Source: Oscillospiraceae bacterium
GTDB lineage: Bacteria > Bacillota > Clostridia > Oscillospirales > Ruminococcaceae
Reading direction: 5' to 3'
NCBI GenBank assembly: GCA_902362965.1
Contig: CABIYQ010000010.1
Span: 35,222 to 99,221 of the forward strand
Length of the DNA: 64,000 nt
Under the pieces are notes generated by a model. It ran no database searches. It saw nothing but the letters and a program-made list of their open reading frames with translations, and was not told the origin of the DNA. Position 1 is the first letter of the stretch. Every line of letters begins with the position of its first letter. Position numbers and translations under genes: made by a program. Of this stretch, positions 9,467 through 17,861 are shown one piece after another.

Positions 9467-10690
9467 TCAGCAAAGCCTGTACTTATTGTCAGGTCTGAGC
9501 TCTGCGGCTCCCATAATTTCAAGCTCGGTAAGTATCGCAAGAACCTGAAACGAATCAATATCTGTTGCCAGTGCGATCTCATCAGAATGCAGATCACCAT
9601 CTTTAAGACATGCCGCCACAAGACGCTGTTCATCTGTCATATCATCCAGCAGATGTTCATATGCCATTTGCGTTCCCTGCTTCGTAATTTCCTGTTCTTC
9701 CTGAGGTTTTATCCTACTGCTTTGATTTTTTCTTTTAACAGTTCTGCTGTCCCGATACGGTATATCATTTTCTCCGTAAAGCTCCGGCCATTTCATAGAA
9801 ATATCATTATTTCTGAAGTAATCTGACGTATAGTACTCATAAAGTATATCAAGATGACTGAAAACCGGCACAGCACCGTCACGAAGATATTTTATCACTC
9901 CTGAGTACCTTTTGTCAAATATATCTCCGGGAGGAATACAGAAAACAGTTCTTCCCTGCTCCGCCGCATGGGCTGCAGTTATCAAAGAACCGCTTTTTTC
10001 ATCTGCCTCTGTAACTAGAGTTCCGAAACACATGCCGGAAATAATTCTGTTTCTTACATGAAAACACCATCTGTCAGGACGTGTACCCGGAAGATATTCC
10101 GTTATAACAACACCGTTTACAGCTATCATTTTCTTTGCCTTTTCATTTTCCTTAGGATAATTCACATCAAGACCGCATGCAAGTACAGCGGCAGTGCAGC
10201 CATTTTGTTTAAGAACACCCTTATGAGCCGCAGAATCAAGTCCCAAAGCAAAACCGCTTACGACTGCTATTTCTCTTTTAGCCAGTTCACCGCAGATTTT
10301 TTCTGTTATTTCTGCGCTGTAAACTGAAGGCTTTCTTGTTCCTACGCACGCTACGGCCGGACGGCTTATAAAATTTTCCATATTACCCATACAAAACAGT
10401 ACGGCAGGAGGATTATAAATATTCCTGAGCAGAGGAGGATAATTTTCATCTTCAAAGGTTATTATTCTGTATCCTTTATCCTCACAGTATTTAATTATAC
10501 TGTCGCACTGTTCTATATGAGTAGTAACGGCAGATTTCTTTTCCTTGGCATTCATAGACGCATGATTTCCTTCGTGAACAGCGTCATACGCTTTTTTAAC
10601 GTCCTGAAAGGGAATAACCATTTCCCATATACGCTCATTTCCGGGTCTGAACGCCATAACAAACCAAAGCCAGTATCTTGCATTACCCAA
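9467..10690 (-). CDS. dprA: DNA-processing protein DprA/Smf
   Basis: DprA loads RecA onto incoming single-stranded DNA during transformation, and is widely kept in bacteria not known to be competent. The Rossmann-like core has GTRKPSVYS, SGFALGLDSAAHKG and TEYLPGTRPDRWCFHVRNRIISG; a winged-helix DprA C-terminal domain follows after a charged linker. The start is inferred as TTG at 10690, with GGGAG about 10 nt upstream, because the conserved N-terminal ARYWLW segment lies between it and the next ATG. It overlaps the end of the upstream methylase gene by 8 nt. Length 407 residues. Confidence 0.92.
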   Translation of the reverse strand: MGNARYWLWFVMAFRPGNERIWEMVIPFQDVKKAYDAVHEGNHASMNAKEKKSAVTTHIEQCDSIIKYCEDKGYRIITFEDENYPPLLRNIYNPPAVLFCMGNMENFISRPAVACVGTRKPSVYSAEITEKICGELAKREIAVVSGFALGLDSAAHKGVLKQNGCTAAVLACGLDVNYPKENEKAKKMIAVNGVVITEYLPGTRPDRWCFHVRNRIISGMCFGTLVTEADEKSGSLITAAHAAEQGRTVFCIPPGDIFDKRYSGVIKYLRDGAVPVFSHLDILYEYYTSDYFRNNDISMKWPELYGENDIPYRDSRTVKRKNQSSRIKPQEEQEITKQGTQMAYEHLLDDMTDEQRLVAACLKDGDLHSDEIALATDIDSFQVLAILTELEIMGAAELRPDNKYRLC

Positions 10691-11495
10691 ATTTCATCAG
10701 CTCCCACATTATTATTCCCGTAGCCATTGCCGCATTAAGTGAATCAATATTTCCGTTCATTTTTATTGTTATTCTCTGCGTACATTTCAAAATTATTTCT
10801 TCAGGCAGTCCGTTCCCCTCATTGCCTATGACAATACCTCCTCCGTTTCTGAAGTCAACTGTTTTAATGTCAACGGCATCTCTGTCCACAACAGCGGCAT
10901 ATGTATTAATTTCAGCACTGTCCATAGCAGCAAAAACATCGTCGGCAGGTATATCCCTGTACACAGGAATTCTGAAAATAGAACCCATTGTTGAACGTAC
11001 AACCTTAGGATTATATATGTCACAGCTTTCTGTAAAGATCACGCCGTTCAGTCCCAAAGCGTCAGCAGTTCTTATTATCATACCCGCATTTCCCGGATCC
11101 TGAAGCTGATAAAGCACCGCATAACGTCCGCGCTTCTTCAGGTTGCTGAGCTTATCGGTTTTATCAATAAAAGCGCATTCTGCAAAAATACCCTGAGTTT
11201 TTCCTGTATCTGCAATTTTTACTCCCAGTTCATCGGATATTGCTATTAAATCAATATCCCGAAGCTTAATACTTTCCAGCTTATCGGCATATTTTTTTAA
11301 AGCCGATTCAGTGACAAATATTTTTTTAACAGGAGCATTATTTTTAAGTGCGTCAAAAACAAGACGGCTTCCCTCAAGAGCAAAAAGCCTGTTATGAAAA
11401 CGTTCCTTTTTTGAGATCATAAGCTTTCTGAAACGTTTAACAGACGGATTATCTTTAGACGTAACGGTATCTGATAAAAATCCGGAAATATTCAT
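10683..11495 (-). CDS. SpoU/TrmH-family RNA 2'-O-methyltransferase
   Basis: SPOUT methylase with the three SpoU motifs: NAGMIIRTA (motif 1), IVIGNEGNGLP (motif 2) and IDSLNAAMATGI (motif 3, SAM-binding trefoil knot). An N-terminal eL30-like substrate domain begins SKDNPSVKRF. The layout matches RlmB/TsnR-like 23S rRNA ribose methylases, but the target nucleotide cannot be read from sequence. An ATG four codons earlier exists; the ATG at 11495 is preferred because GGAG lies 6 nt before it. It is followed by overlapping dprA. Length 270 residues. Confidence 0.88.
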   Translation of the reverse strand: MNISGFLSDTVTSKDNPSVKRFRKLMISKKERFHNRLFALEGSRLVFDALKNNAPVKKIFVTESALKKYADKLESIKLRDIDLIAISDELGVKIADTGKTQGIFAECAFIDKTDKLSNLKKRGRYAVLYQLQDPGNAGMIIRTADALGLNGVIFTESCDIYNPKVVRSTMGSIFRIPVYRDIPADDVFAAMDSAEINTYAAVVDRDAVDIKTVDFRNGGGIVIGNEGNGLPEEIILKCTQRITIKMNGNIDSLNAAMATGIIMWELMKFG

Positions 11496-11544
11496 AAAAA
11501 TCTCCATTCTGGCAGATCGATTAAAAAGTCACAAAATTTAAACG

Positions 11545-11580
11545 AAAACACGCTCCGATATAAAAAGAGCGTGTTTTTTT
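11545..11580 (-). terminator. Terminator of the infC-rpmI-rplT operon
   Basis: Inverted repeat with 11-base arms (11545-11555 and 11567-11577), flanked by T-runs on both strands. It lies just downstream of rplT and could also work in the other direction. Confidence 0.8.
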
Positions 11581-11586
11581 AATAAA

Positions 11587-11940
11587 TTAAAGAGCGGCTT
11601 TAGCCTTTTCAACAATAGCTGTAAAGCCTGCCGGATCGCTGATTGCGATTTCAGAAAGCATCTTTCTGTTGAGTGTGATTCCAGCTTTCTTTACGCCGTT
11701 CATGAACTGTGAATAGTTGATTCCATTCATTTTGCATGCGGCGCTGATTCTTGTTATCCAAAGCTGTCTGAAATCTCTTTTCTTCTTCTTGCGTCCTGCA
11801 TATGCATAGTTGCCGGACTTCATAACAGCCTGTTTAGCCATCTTGAAATGCTTGCTCTTAGCGCCCCAGTAGCCCTTTGCAAGCTTTAGAGTTTTATTTC
11901 TTCTCTTGCGAGTCATCATCGCACCCTTAACACGTGCCAT
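11587..11940 (-). CDS. rplT: 50S ribosomal protein L20
   Basis: Early-assembly 23S rRNA-binding protein, and in Firmicutes the usual autoregulator of its own operon. It begins [20 protein letters not shown] with a very basic N-terminal extension, then the conserved YWGAKSKHF and [21 protein letters not shown] segments. Length 117 residues, as expected. GGAGG precedes the ATG by 8 nt. Last gene of infC-rpmI-rplT. Confidence 0.98.
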   Translation of the reverse strand: MARVKGAMMTRKRRNKTLKLAKGYWGAKSKHFKMAKQAVMKSGNYAYAGRKKKKRDFRQLWITRISAACKMNGINYSQFMNGVKKAGITLNRKMLSEIAISDPAGFTAIVEKAKAAL

Positions 11941-11971
11941 AGTTTATACCTCCGTTTAACTTCTGCCAATA

Positions 11972-12175
11972 TTACATATAAGGAATTAACTTCTTTACTG
12001 TTGGAGCATTTGTTTCGCTTGCAACACCTGCGCAGCGAGCAATTCTCTTTCTCTTTGTATCCTTCTGTGTAAGTCTATGTCTTTTGTTTGTGTGCTGATA
12101 TTTAACCTTACCATTTTTAGTCAGCTTAAAACGTTTTTTAGCACCTGAATGTGTTTTAACCTTAACCTTTGCCAT
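11972..12175 (-). CDS. rpmI: 50S ribosomal protein L35
   Basis: Small basic large-subunit protein of 67 residues, with the conserved KVKTHSGAKKRFKLTKNGKV start and the KRHRLTQKDTKRKRIAR segment. GGAGG lies about 8 nt upstream of the ATG. It sits between infC and rplT with short spacers. Confidence 0.98.
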   Translation of the reverse strand: MAKVKVKTHSGAKKRFKLTKNGKVKYQHTNKRHRLTQKDTKRKRIARCAGVASETNAPTVKKLIPYM

Positions 12176-12189
12176 AACCTGTTCCTCCT

Positions 12190-12711
12190 TTATTTACTGG
12201 ATGCTTTCGGCGACATGAACATAACAATACTGCGACCTTCCATTTTGGCAGGCTTATCAACAACACCGACCTCTGCACAGGCTCCCTTGAATTTTTCAAG
12301 CAGTTCCTCGCCCAGCTGCGGATGCGCAATAGCACGCTTACGAAATCTGACGGAAACCTTTATTTTATCTCCGTTTTTCAGGAATTTCTGAGCCTGATTG
12401 ACCTTTGTGTTAAAGTCGTGAGTATCAATCGCAGAAAACATTCTGATTTCTTTAATTTCAACAACCTTCTGATTCTTTCTTGCTTCCTTTTCTTTCTTTG
12501 CCTGTTCAAAGCAATACTTGCCATAGTCAAGTATACGGCATACAGGCGGCTTAGCCTGCGGAGCAATCTTTACCAGGTCAAGATCCTTTTCATAAGCCAT
12601 TTTCTGAGCTTCTCTGGCAGAAATAACGCCGATTTTTGTTCCGTCAACGTCAATCAGAAGAACTTCCTTGTCTCTGATTTCTTCGTTGATCTGCAGTTCC
12701 TGTTTGCTAAT
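12190..12711 (-). CDS. infC: Translation initiation factor IF-3 with AUU start codon
   Basis: IF-3 binds the 30S subunit and checks start codon and initiator tRNA. The N-domain (LQINEEIRDKEVLLID), linker helix and C-domain (KVSVRFRKRAIAHPQLG) are complete. No ATG, GTG or TTG has a sensible ribosome site. GGAGG (12724-12720) is followed by GTG and CTGACT and then ATT at 12711-12709, giving the canonical start (M)SKQELQINEEIRD. An AUU start is the known basis of infC autoregulation in E. coli and occurs in other bacteria; here it is read from the sequence. Length 173 residues. Confidence 0.95.
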   Translation of the reverse strand: MSKQELQINEEIRDKEVLLIDVDGTKIGVISAREAQKMAYEKDLDLVKIAPQAKPPVCRILDYGKYCFEQAKKEKEARKNQKVVEIKEIRMFSAIDTHDFNTKVNQAQKFLKNGDKIKVSVRFRKRAIAHPQLGEELLEKFKGACAEVGVVDKPAKMEGRSIVMFMSPKASSK

Positions 12712-12892
12712 AGTCAGCACCTCCAAGCATTAATCATGGCGCAAATAAAATTTAATCGCCAAAACAAAAATGAGTGCAGATAAAATCAGCACTCATGAAA
12801 AATCAAGCGGTATTAACCCGTATAATTTCACTATTAACCATTCCGAGTGTTTCATCTCATGGTGAGAACTGATATTCTGCTTTATTTTACTA
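12712..12892 (-). ncRNA. infC operon leader with attenuator (L20-leader-like)
   Basis: The RNA from the promoter at 12897-12925 to infC is about 180 nt. It contains an 8-bp-arm hairpin (12796-12789 and 12777-12770) followed by TTTTTGTTTT, an intrinsic terminator inside the leader. Upstream, TCTCACCATGAGA and a CACTC segment able to pair with the terminator arm suggest an antiterminator. Firmicutes infC operons are known to carry an L20-binding leader of this kind; ligand identity here is inference. Confidence 0.7.
12770..12796 (-). terminator. Leader attenuator hairpin upstream of infC
   Basis: Perfect 8-bp arms ATGAGTGC/GCACTCAT around an 11-nt loop, with a T-rich tail on the minus strand. 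Confidence 0.8.
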
Positions 12893-12896
12893 ATCA

Positions 12897-12925
12897 ATTA
12901 TATACCTGTTTCATAAATTTGTCAA
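12897..12925 (-). promoter_or_regulatory. Sigma-A promoter of infC operon
   Basis: On the minus strand, -35 TTGACA (12925-12920), a 17-bp spacer and -10 TATAAT (12902-12897), both perfect consensus. Confidence 0.9.
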
Positions 12926-12943
12926 GTGTTTTTTTATATTTTT

Positions 12944-13558
12944 TTATTTAGACAACTTTTCTTTAAGTCCTCTGAACAATTCAACACACTTAAATCTCAC
13001 TTCGTATTTATCCGGATTTTTCATTATATCCAGTTCTTCGGCTTCAAAATAATCTTCAGCCGCTTGTTCATCACTTTCAACCTTTTCCGCTGCCGGAATG
13101 CACAGAGGCGGATACATTACACACCACCAATTATGTCCTTCCGCTTCTCCTATTGTAACCCTCAATGCGTCATATTTTCCGGCAGGCATTGTTATATCTC
13201 CGTATTCACGGGCGTCAAATTCCATATTTACCAGCTGAGTCTGGACAGTATAATTATAACCGTTTGCGTGTATAACGTCAAGTACGATATCATTTATTTC
13301 ATCAAGTTTTTCGTTTGCTCTTATTTTCATTTCCTCGAGATTTTCGCATCCGCCGAAAATCTCATCTGAATTTTCTAAAAGCTTGTCCCTTACTTTCAGC
13401 TTAAGATTCTGATCATATTCAGTATCGGAATTTGCAAGTATATGCATTCTGAGAACCTCATGCTCAATTTTGTCAAGCTTTTTTTCAAATCCTGCAAAAT
13501 TTGAAAAAATAATACTGCCTATAAGCCCTGTAAGTAAAATTATGTCTGTTTTTTTCAT
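12944..13558 (-). CDS. spoIIR: Stage II sporulation protein R
   Basis: SpoIIR is made in the forespore and signals to SpoIIGA in the mother cell to process pro-sigma-E. The family core LRMHILANSDTEYDQNLKLK follows an N-terminal hydrophobic segment (residues 4-24) that would act as secretion signal or anchor. The C-terminal part has NWWCVMYPPLCIP, also typical. Length 204 residues. The ATG at 13558 has GAGGTG 7 nt upstream; an earlier start adds a non-conserved tail. It points to a sporulating lineage, though spores are not proved by this gene alone. Confidence 0.92.
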   Translation of the reverse strand: MKKTDIILLTGLIGSIIFSNFAGFEKKLDKIEHEVLRMHILANSDTEYDQNLKLKVRDKLLENSDEIFGGCENLEEMKIRANEKLDEINDIVLDVIHANGYNYTVQTQLVNMEFDAREYGDITMPAGKYDALRVTIGEAEGHNWWCVMYPPLCIPAAEKVESDEQAAEDYFEAEELDIMKNPDKYEVRFKCVELFRGLKEKLSK

Positions 13559-13619
13559 GTCAGTCACCTCATTGAAGAGGTTTGACATGAAAAACAAATT
13601 TTATTCACTCACTGTAAAA

Positions 13620-14507
13620 TTATTGCTCATATTCATATGAACTTTCCAAAGAAATTATTTTATGCGTCCATTTAAAAAACATTAGTCCCATGCCTGAAAT
13701 TATAACCATCACCATCGGTACAACTGAAAATGTTCTTTCTGTTTTTTCCTGATTTTTTTTGGAACCGGAAAACGTCATTCCATTTTCATCAGCATAAGCC
13801 TTTCCCAGCGAATTTTCGCTGCCATTAATCACAAAGCTTCCCATCGGTACAAGCGAACCGTCTCCTTCATAACCTACAGCAAAGTTTCCAACGCTTATTG
13901 TACTGTCGGGAATATTTATACTTCTCAAGCTGCTGCACCGCAAAAATGCAAAATCATTTATTTCATAAAGATTTTCTGAAAGCTTTATATCCTCCAGCAT
14001 TTTACAGTCTGCAAAGGCATACTCTCCGATTCTTGCAGTACTGTCCGGAATATCTATGCTTCTGATACTGCTGCAATTATAAAATGCATATTTTTCTATA
14101 CTTTTAAGAGTATCCGGAAGCTCTACGGTTTTCATAGAACTGCAATTGAAAAAACTGCCCTCCTCAACAGTATTTATACTGCCTTCAATGATTGCCGTTT
14201 CTAATGAACTGCATTCATAAAAAGCATGATGTCCCACTTTTTCCACGCTTTCAGGTATAATAACCTTTTCAAGCGATTTACATCTGTAAAATGCATTTTC
14301 ACGAATTTCCGATACAGGTTTACCGTCAATAAATTCAGGAATGCAAATAATTTCCGGTTCTCCTTCAAATCCTGTTATAACCGCCTTATCATTGCATATA
14401 ATATAATTTAAAGTTTCACAGTATGTATCCGCACTTGCCGGACCATTGCATAACGCCGCCGATAATACCGCCGATATGACAGCGGCAAACATTCTGTTCT
14501 TTTTCAT
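13620..14507 (-). CDS. BspA-like leucine-rich-repeat surface protein
   Basis: Secreted protein of 295 residues with an N-terminal signal peptide (hydrophobic to about residue 26, ending in Ala-rich sequence). About seven LRR_5/BspA-type repeats of ~23 residues carry the pattern I-P-x-S/T...IG-x-x-A-F-x-x-C-S-S-L. A hydrophobic C-terminal segment (about 258-278) would anchor it. Such proteins usually mediate adhesion or sit in larger surface arrays; no specific ligand can be inferred. AAAGGAG lies 7 nt before the ATG. It runs divergently from the DUF3048 lipoprotein. Confidence 0.85.
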   Translation of the reverse strand: MKKNRMFAAVISAVLSAALCNGPASADTYCETLNYIICNDKAVITGFEGEPEIICIPEFIDGKPVSEIRENAFYRCKSLEKVIIPESVEKVGHHAFYECSSLETAIIEGSINTVEEGSFFNCSSMKTVELPDTLKSIEKYAFYNCSSIRSIDIPDSTARIGEYAFADCKMLEDIKLSENLYEINDFAFLRCSSLRSINIPDSTISVGNFAVGYEGDGSLVPMGSFVINGSENSLGKAYADENGMTFSGSKKNQEKTERTFSVVPMVMVIISGMGLMFFKWTHKIISLESSYEYEQ

Positions 14508-14821
14508 AAGCTGCTCCTTTACAGTTAAATGATCAACACTTTTTTAAGACATCGTTGTTTAACGGTCGCCTTACCATAATTTTAAATCCGGAAATATTAA
14601 TTGTAAATCAGTTTTTCATCGTAATTTCTCGACTGATACTTTATAGAAATATTTATAACCGATCAAATATCCATACTAATTTCCATTTTGCAGTTACTTT
14701 TTAATGTTTTTTGCAAAAAATACTTATTTACAATTTATACATAATTTATTAACAAAAAATTAATAATATTATTGTAAAGTTTTTGTGTATATATCTTTAA
14801 ATAAAGAAAATTGGAGTAAAT
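14508..14821. other. Divergent AT-rich intergenic region
   Basis: 314 bp between the start of the LRR gene and the start of the DUF3048 gene. It should hold both promoters. Candidate -10 and -35 boxes on either strand are weak and I do not assign them. No further coding potential seen. Confidence 0.5.
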
Positions 14822-15916
14822 ATGAATAAATTTAAATTATTTGCTGGAATTACAGCAATTTGTCTTTTAACGACCGGTTGTGCTGAAAACGAAAATATAA
14901 GTCAGTCAACATCAGAACAATCATCGTCCGTATCAGAAATGGAATCTTCATCACAGTCTGACAAAAATCCGAATATACTCAGCGATGAAAAAAATCCCCT
15001 TACAGGCGAATACGGTTTCAATGAAAACGCCGTCGGAAAAAGACCTGTTGCCGTTATGGTAAGCAATATAAAGGCTGCGCTTCCGCAGTATGGCATTGAC
15101 GAAGCGGACATAGTTTATGAGCTTCCTGTTGAAGGCGGAATAACAAGGCTTATGGCAATCTATGCGGACTATACAAACGTTCCGGACGTTTGTTCCGTAA
15201 GAAGCTGCCGATACTACTACCCTCTTATTGCTTATGGTATGGATGCAATTTACTGTCACTGGGGTTCGGACAAAACAATCGCCCTTGATACCTTGAATTA
15301 CCTTGATATAGACAGATTTGACGGAAATGACAATTCGCTTGGTTACGGTACAGTTTTTGAACGTGATGAAGAAAGAGCTGCCTACTACGATACCGAACAT
15401 ACCGGATGTCTGAGGGGGTCAAGACTTGCCGACGCCATTGAAGATATGGGATACAGAACGGATATCAATGAAACCAATGAATCAGGCACATTTATATTCA
15501 ACAGTCCTGACTCTCCGAAAGAACCTGACGGTGCAGTCTGCATGACAGCACAGCTTAATTATTCCGGTGACTACTACAGTACATTTGAATATGACAGCAG
15601 CAATGAAACATATTTTAAGTATCATTCCGGTTCTCCTCATAATGATGGTGTAACGGGAAATCAGCTTGAATTCAAAAATGTCATAATCCTTGCAACATCA
15701 ATCTCAACTCGAAGCGACGGAAAGCTTATGGATATCGGTCTTGAAAGCGGAAACGGCTATTATGTTTCTATGGGAAAAGCACAGCCTATAACCTGGTCAA
15801 AAGACTCTGACGACAGTCCTATAAAGCTTTATGACGAATCCGGAAATGAAATTTCTATCAATGCCGGAAAAAGCTATATAGGATTTATCAGCGAAAATAA
15901 TATTTCAATAGAATAA
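14822..15916 (+). CDS. DUF3048 (YerB-like) lipoprotein
   Basis: 364-residue lipoprotein: the signal peptide ends in lipobox LTTGC with acylated C20, followed by a Ser/Glu-rich linker. The DUF3048 domain follows, with NPLTGEYGF, RPVAVMVSNIKAALPQYGI and ADIVYELPVEGGITRLMAIY, and later RSCRYYYPLIAYGMDAIYCHWG. The family (B. subtilis YerB) has no settled function. Start ATG has GGAG 5 nt upstream. No terminator follows directly; the next promoter starts 11 nt after the stop. Confidence 0.9.
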   Translation: MNKFKLFAGITAICLLTTGCAENENISQSTSEQSSSVSEMESSSQSDKNPNILSDEKNPLTGEYGFNENAVGKRPVAVMVSNIKAALPQYGIDEADIVYELPVEGGITRLMAIYADYTNVPDVCSVRSCRYYYPLIAYGMDAIYCHWGSDKTIALDTLNYLDIDRFDGNDNSLGYGTVFERDEERAAYYDTEHTGCLRGSRLADAIEDMGYRTDINETNESGTFIFNSPDSPKEPDGAVCMTAQLNYSGDYYSTFEYDSSNETYFKYHSGSPHNDGVTGNQLEFKNVIILATSISTRSDGKLMDIGLESGNGYYVSMGKAQPITWSKDSDDSPIKLYDESGNEISINAGKSYIGFISENNISIE

Positions 15917-15926
15917 TTTCTGACTA

Positions 15927-15955
15927 TTGACAAATAAAATTTCATATGATATAAT
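15927..15955 (+). promoter_or_regulatory. Sigma-A promoter of the ABC-F leader
   Basis: Perfect TTGACA (15927-15932), 17-bp spacer, TATAAT (15950-15955). Confidence 0.92.
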
Positions 15956-15988
15956 GCACATGAAGTATAAGAGATTTGAGGTGAAAAG

Positions 15989-16009
15989 ATGCGCAGAATT
16001 TCTTGTTAA
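15989..16009 (+). CDS. Six-residue leader peptide of the ABC-F gene
   Basis: ATG CGC AGA ATT TCT TGT TAA encodes MRRISC. It is preceded by GAGGTG at correct spacing and lies ~28 nt after the -10 box. Its stop codon is part of TAATGG (16007-16012), which pairs with CCATTA (16068-16073) at the base of the first leader stem. This fits ribosome-mediated attenuation, in which a drug-stalled ribosome on the leader frees downstream sequences. Translation of the peptide is inferred. Confidence 0.65.
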   Translation: MRRISC

Positions 16010-16180
16010 TGGATTTGCATAACAAAATATTTTTTATATACTGCAAAAACAGTATAGTTTTGTTGTGCCATTACAGGAAAGCTGCATATCTTTATCTTCA
16101 CATATAAAACCATACCTGAATCTGTCTTGATGCAGGCGTAATTGTGAGCTATAGGATATTACTTTCCTGTAGCTATTTTT
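16010..16180 (+). ncRNA. Attenuator leader of the ABC-F gene
   Basis: Stem 1 spans 16007-16073 and includes an inner perfect TATACTG/CAGTATA hairpin. TACAGGAAAG (16072-16081) is complementary to CTTTCCTGTA (16162-16171), which is also the 3' part of the terminator stem. The RNA can therefore form either an antiterminator or the terminator at 16147-16180. Organisation matches leaders of inducible ribosome-protection and methylase genes. Confidence 0.72.
16147..16180 (+). terminator. Conditional terminator before the ABC-F gene
   Basis: A 10-bp stem with one G-U (16147-16156 and 16165-16174) followed by ATTTTTATTT. It ends ~20 nt before the ABC-F start. Confidence 0.8.
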
Positions 16181-16199
16181 ATTTCAGGAGGTACTTTAT

Positions 16200-17687
16200 A
16201 TGTCGATGATAAACGTTACAAATCTCACTTTTGCCTATGACGGCAGCTATGATAACATTTTTGAAAATGTCAGCTTTCAGATAGATACTGACTGGAAACT
16301 TGGCTTCACCGGCAGAAACGGCAGAGGAAAAACAACATTTCTGAATCTGCTGCTGAAAAAATATGAATACAGCGGAACTATTTCATCAAGTGTCCCTTTT
16401 GAATATTTTCCATATGAAGTCACAGACAAGGAACAGCTTACAACAGATGTAATTTCCTCTGTTTGCTATGACTTTCAGCAATGGCAGCTTATGCGTGAGC
16501 TAAATTTACTGCAAGTGTCAGAAGACGTGCTTTACAGACCGTTTAACACACTTTCCAATGGTGAGCAGACGAAAGTTCTTCTTGCCGCACTGTTTTTAAA
16601 AGAAAACAACTTTCTTCTTATTGACGAGCCTACCAATCATCTTGATGTTAATGCCAGAAAAATTGTCGGGGACTATCTTAATTCTAAAAAAGGATTTATT
16701 CTCGTTTCCCATGACAGAAATTTTCTTGATAGCTGCGTCGACCATATTCTGTCAATAAACAGAAATAATATTGAAATTCAAAAGGGTAATTTTTCGTCAT
16801 GGCTTGCAAATAAGGAAGCTCAGGATAATTTTGAACGTAATGAAAATGAAAAGCTAAAAAAGGATATTAAACGGCTTTCAAATGCTGCTAAAAGAACTTC
16901 AGATTGGTCGGACAAAGCTGAAAGCAGAAAAATAGGATTTGATCCGAAAAAAGTTGAAAAAAACATTAACCGTCGTCCCATGCAGGCAGCAAAAGCAAAA
17001 AAAATGATGTCACGCTCTAAGCAGATACAATCACGACGTCAAAACGCCATTGAAGAAAAATCAAAGCTTCTTAAAAATACTGAAACCATAGACTCTTTGA
17101 AGATTTTTCCGCTGAAATTTCATTCTGACTGCCTTATTTCCATCAAAAATATATCAATAAAATATGATGACAAAATTATTTGCGAAAACGTCAATTTTCA
17201 AATAAATCAAGGAGACAGAATCGTTCTCAATGGTCAGAACGGCTGCGGAAAGTCAAGCATTTTAAAGCTTTTATGGGGCGATAATATCGAATACAGCGGT
17301 GAAATCATTAAAAATAATCAACTGAAAATTTCTTATATTCCGCAGGATACATCGTTTTTGTACGGCAGTCTGACTGAATACGCTGAAAATCATCAAATAG
17401 ATGAAAGTCTTTTCAAGACTATTCTACGCAAGCTTGACTTTTCAAGAACACAACTTGAAAAAAATATAGAAAATCTAAGTGCAGGTCAAAGAAAAAAGGT
17501 ACTTATTTCAGGAAGTCTTTGTCAACAGGCGCATTTATACATCTGGGATGAACCTTTGAATTATATTGATATTTTCTCAAGAATGCAGATTGAACAGCTT
17601 TTACTGACATTTAAACCAACATTGCTTTTTGTGGAACATGATAAGCAGTTCCAAGACAATATCGCCACTAAAATAATTCAAATATAA
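16200..17687 (+). CDS. ABC-F ribosomal protection protein, Lsa type
   Basis: 495 residues with two ABC domains and no membrane segments, as in ABC-F proteins that dislodge antibiotics from the ribosome. Domain 1: Walker A GRNGRGKTT (39-47), signature LSNGEQ, Walker B LLIDEPTNHLD. The linker is long, Lys/Arg-rich and helical (about 200-300). Domain 2: Walker A GQNGCGKSS, signature LSAGQRKK, Walker B YIWDEPLNYID. The opening INVTNLTFAYDGSYDNIFENV closely resembles Lsa/CplR-type proteins, linked to lincosamide, pleuromutilin and streptogramin A resistance. That spectrum is inferred, not shown. AGGAGG lies 8 nt before ATG. The leader supports drug-inducible expression. Confidence 0.88.
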   Translation: MSMINVTNLTFAYDGSYDNIFENVSFQIDTDWKLGFTGRNGRGKTTFLNLLLKKYEYSGTISSSVPFEYFPYEVTDKEQLTTDVISSVCYDFQQWQLMRELNLLQVSEDVLYRPFNTLSNGEQTKVLLAALFLKENNFLLIDEPTNHLDVNARKIVGDYLNSKKGFILVSHDRNFLDSCVDHILSINRNNIEIQKGNFSSWLANKEAQDNFERNENEKLKKDIKRLSNAAKRTSDWSDKAESRKIGFDPKKVEKNINRRPMQAAKAKKMMSRSKQIQSRRQNAIEEKSKLLKNTETIDSLKIFPLKFHSDCLISIKNISIKYDDKIICENVNFQINQGDRIVLNGQNGCGKSSILKLLWGDNIEYSGEIIKNNQLKISYIPQDTSFLYGSLTEYAENHQIDESLFKTILRKLDFSRTQLEKNIENLSAGQRKKVLISGSLCQQAHLYIWDEPLNYIDIFSRMQIEQLLLTFKPTLLFVEHDKQFQDNIATKIIQI

Positions 17688-17688
17688 C

Positions 17689-17727
17689 AAAAGGGCAGTT
17701 GTATTAAAATACAACTGCCTGCCTTTT
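17689..17727 (+). terminator. Terminator after the ABC-F gene
   Basis: 12-bp perfect arms (17694-17705 and 17708-17719) with an outer AAAAGG/CCTTTT pair; likely bidirectional. Confidence 0.85.
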
Positions 17728-17810
17728 GTCCCTTTTATATGAATATTTAACCCTATTATTGCAACTTTTATATCACTTTTATCTGCAAATTTCCATTTCG
17801 TACTAATCGT

Positions 17811-17861
17811 CTCACCATAGACAGTAATTGTCATATATGTATCCATAGCAAAAAATGACTT
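17811..17861 (-). pseudogene. Remnant of ApbE-like FMN transferase
   Basis: The minus strand encodes KSFFAMDTYMTITVYGE, which matches the start of the ApbE (FAD:protein FMN transferase) domain, where F-A-M-D-T-x-M precedes the beta strands. The rest of the ~300-residue family is absent; downstream codons look random and run into the terminator. Decayed fragment, no function expected. Confidence 0.45.
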
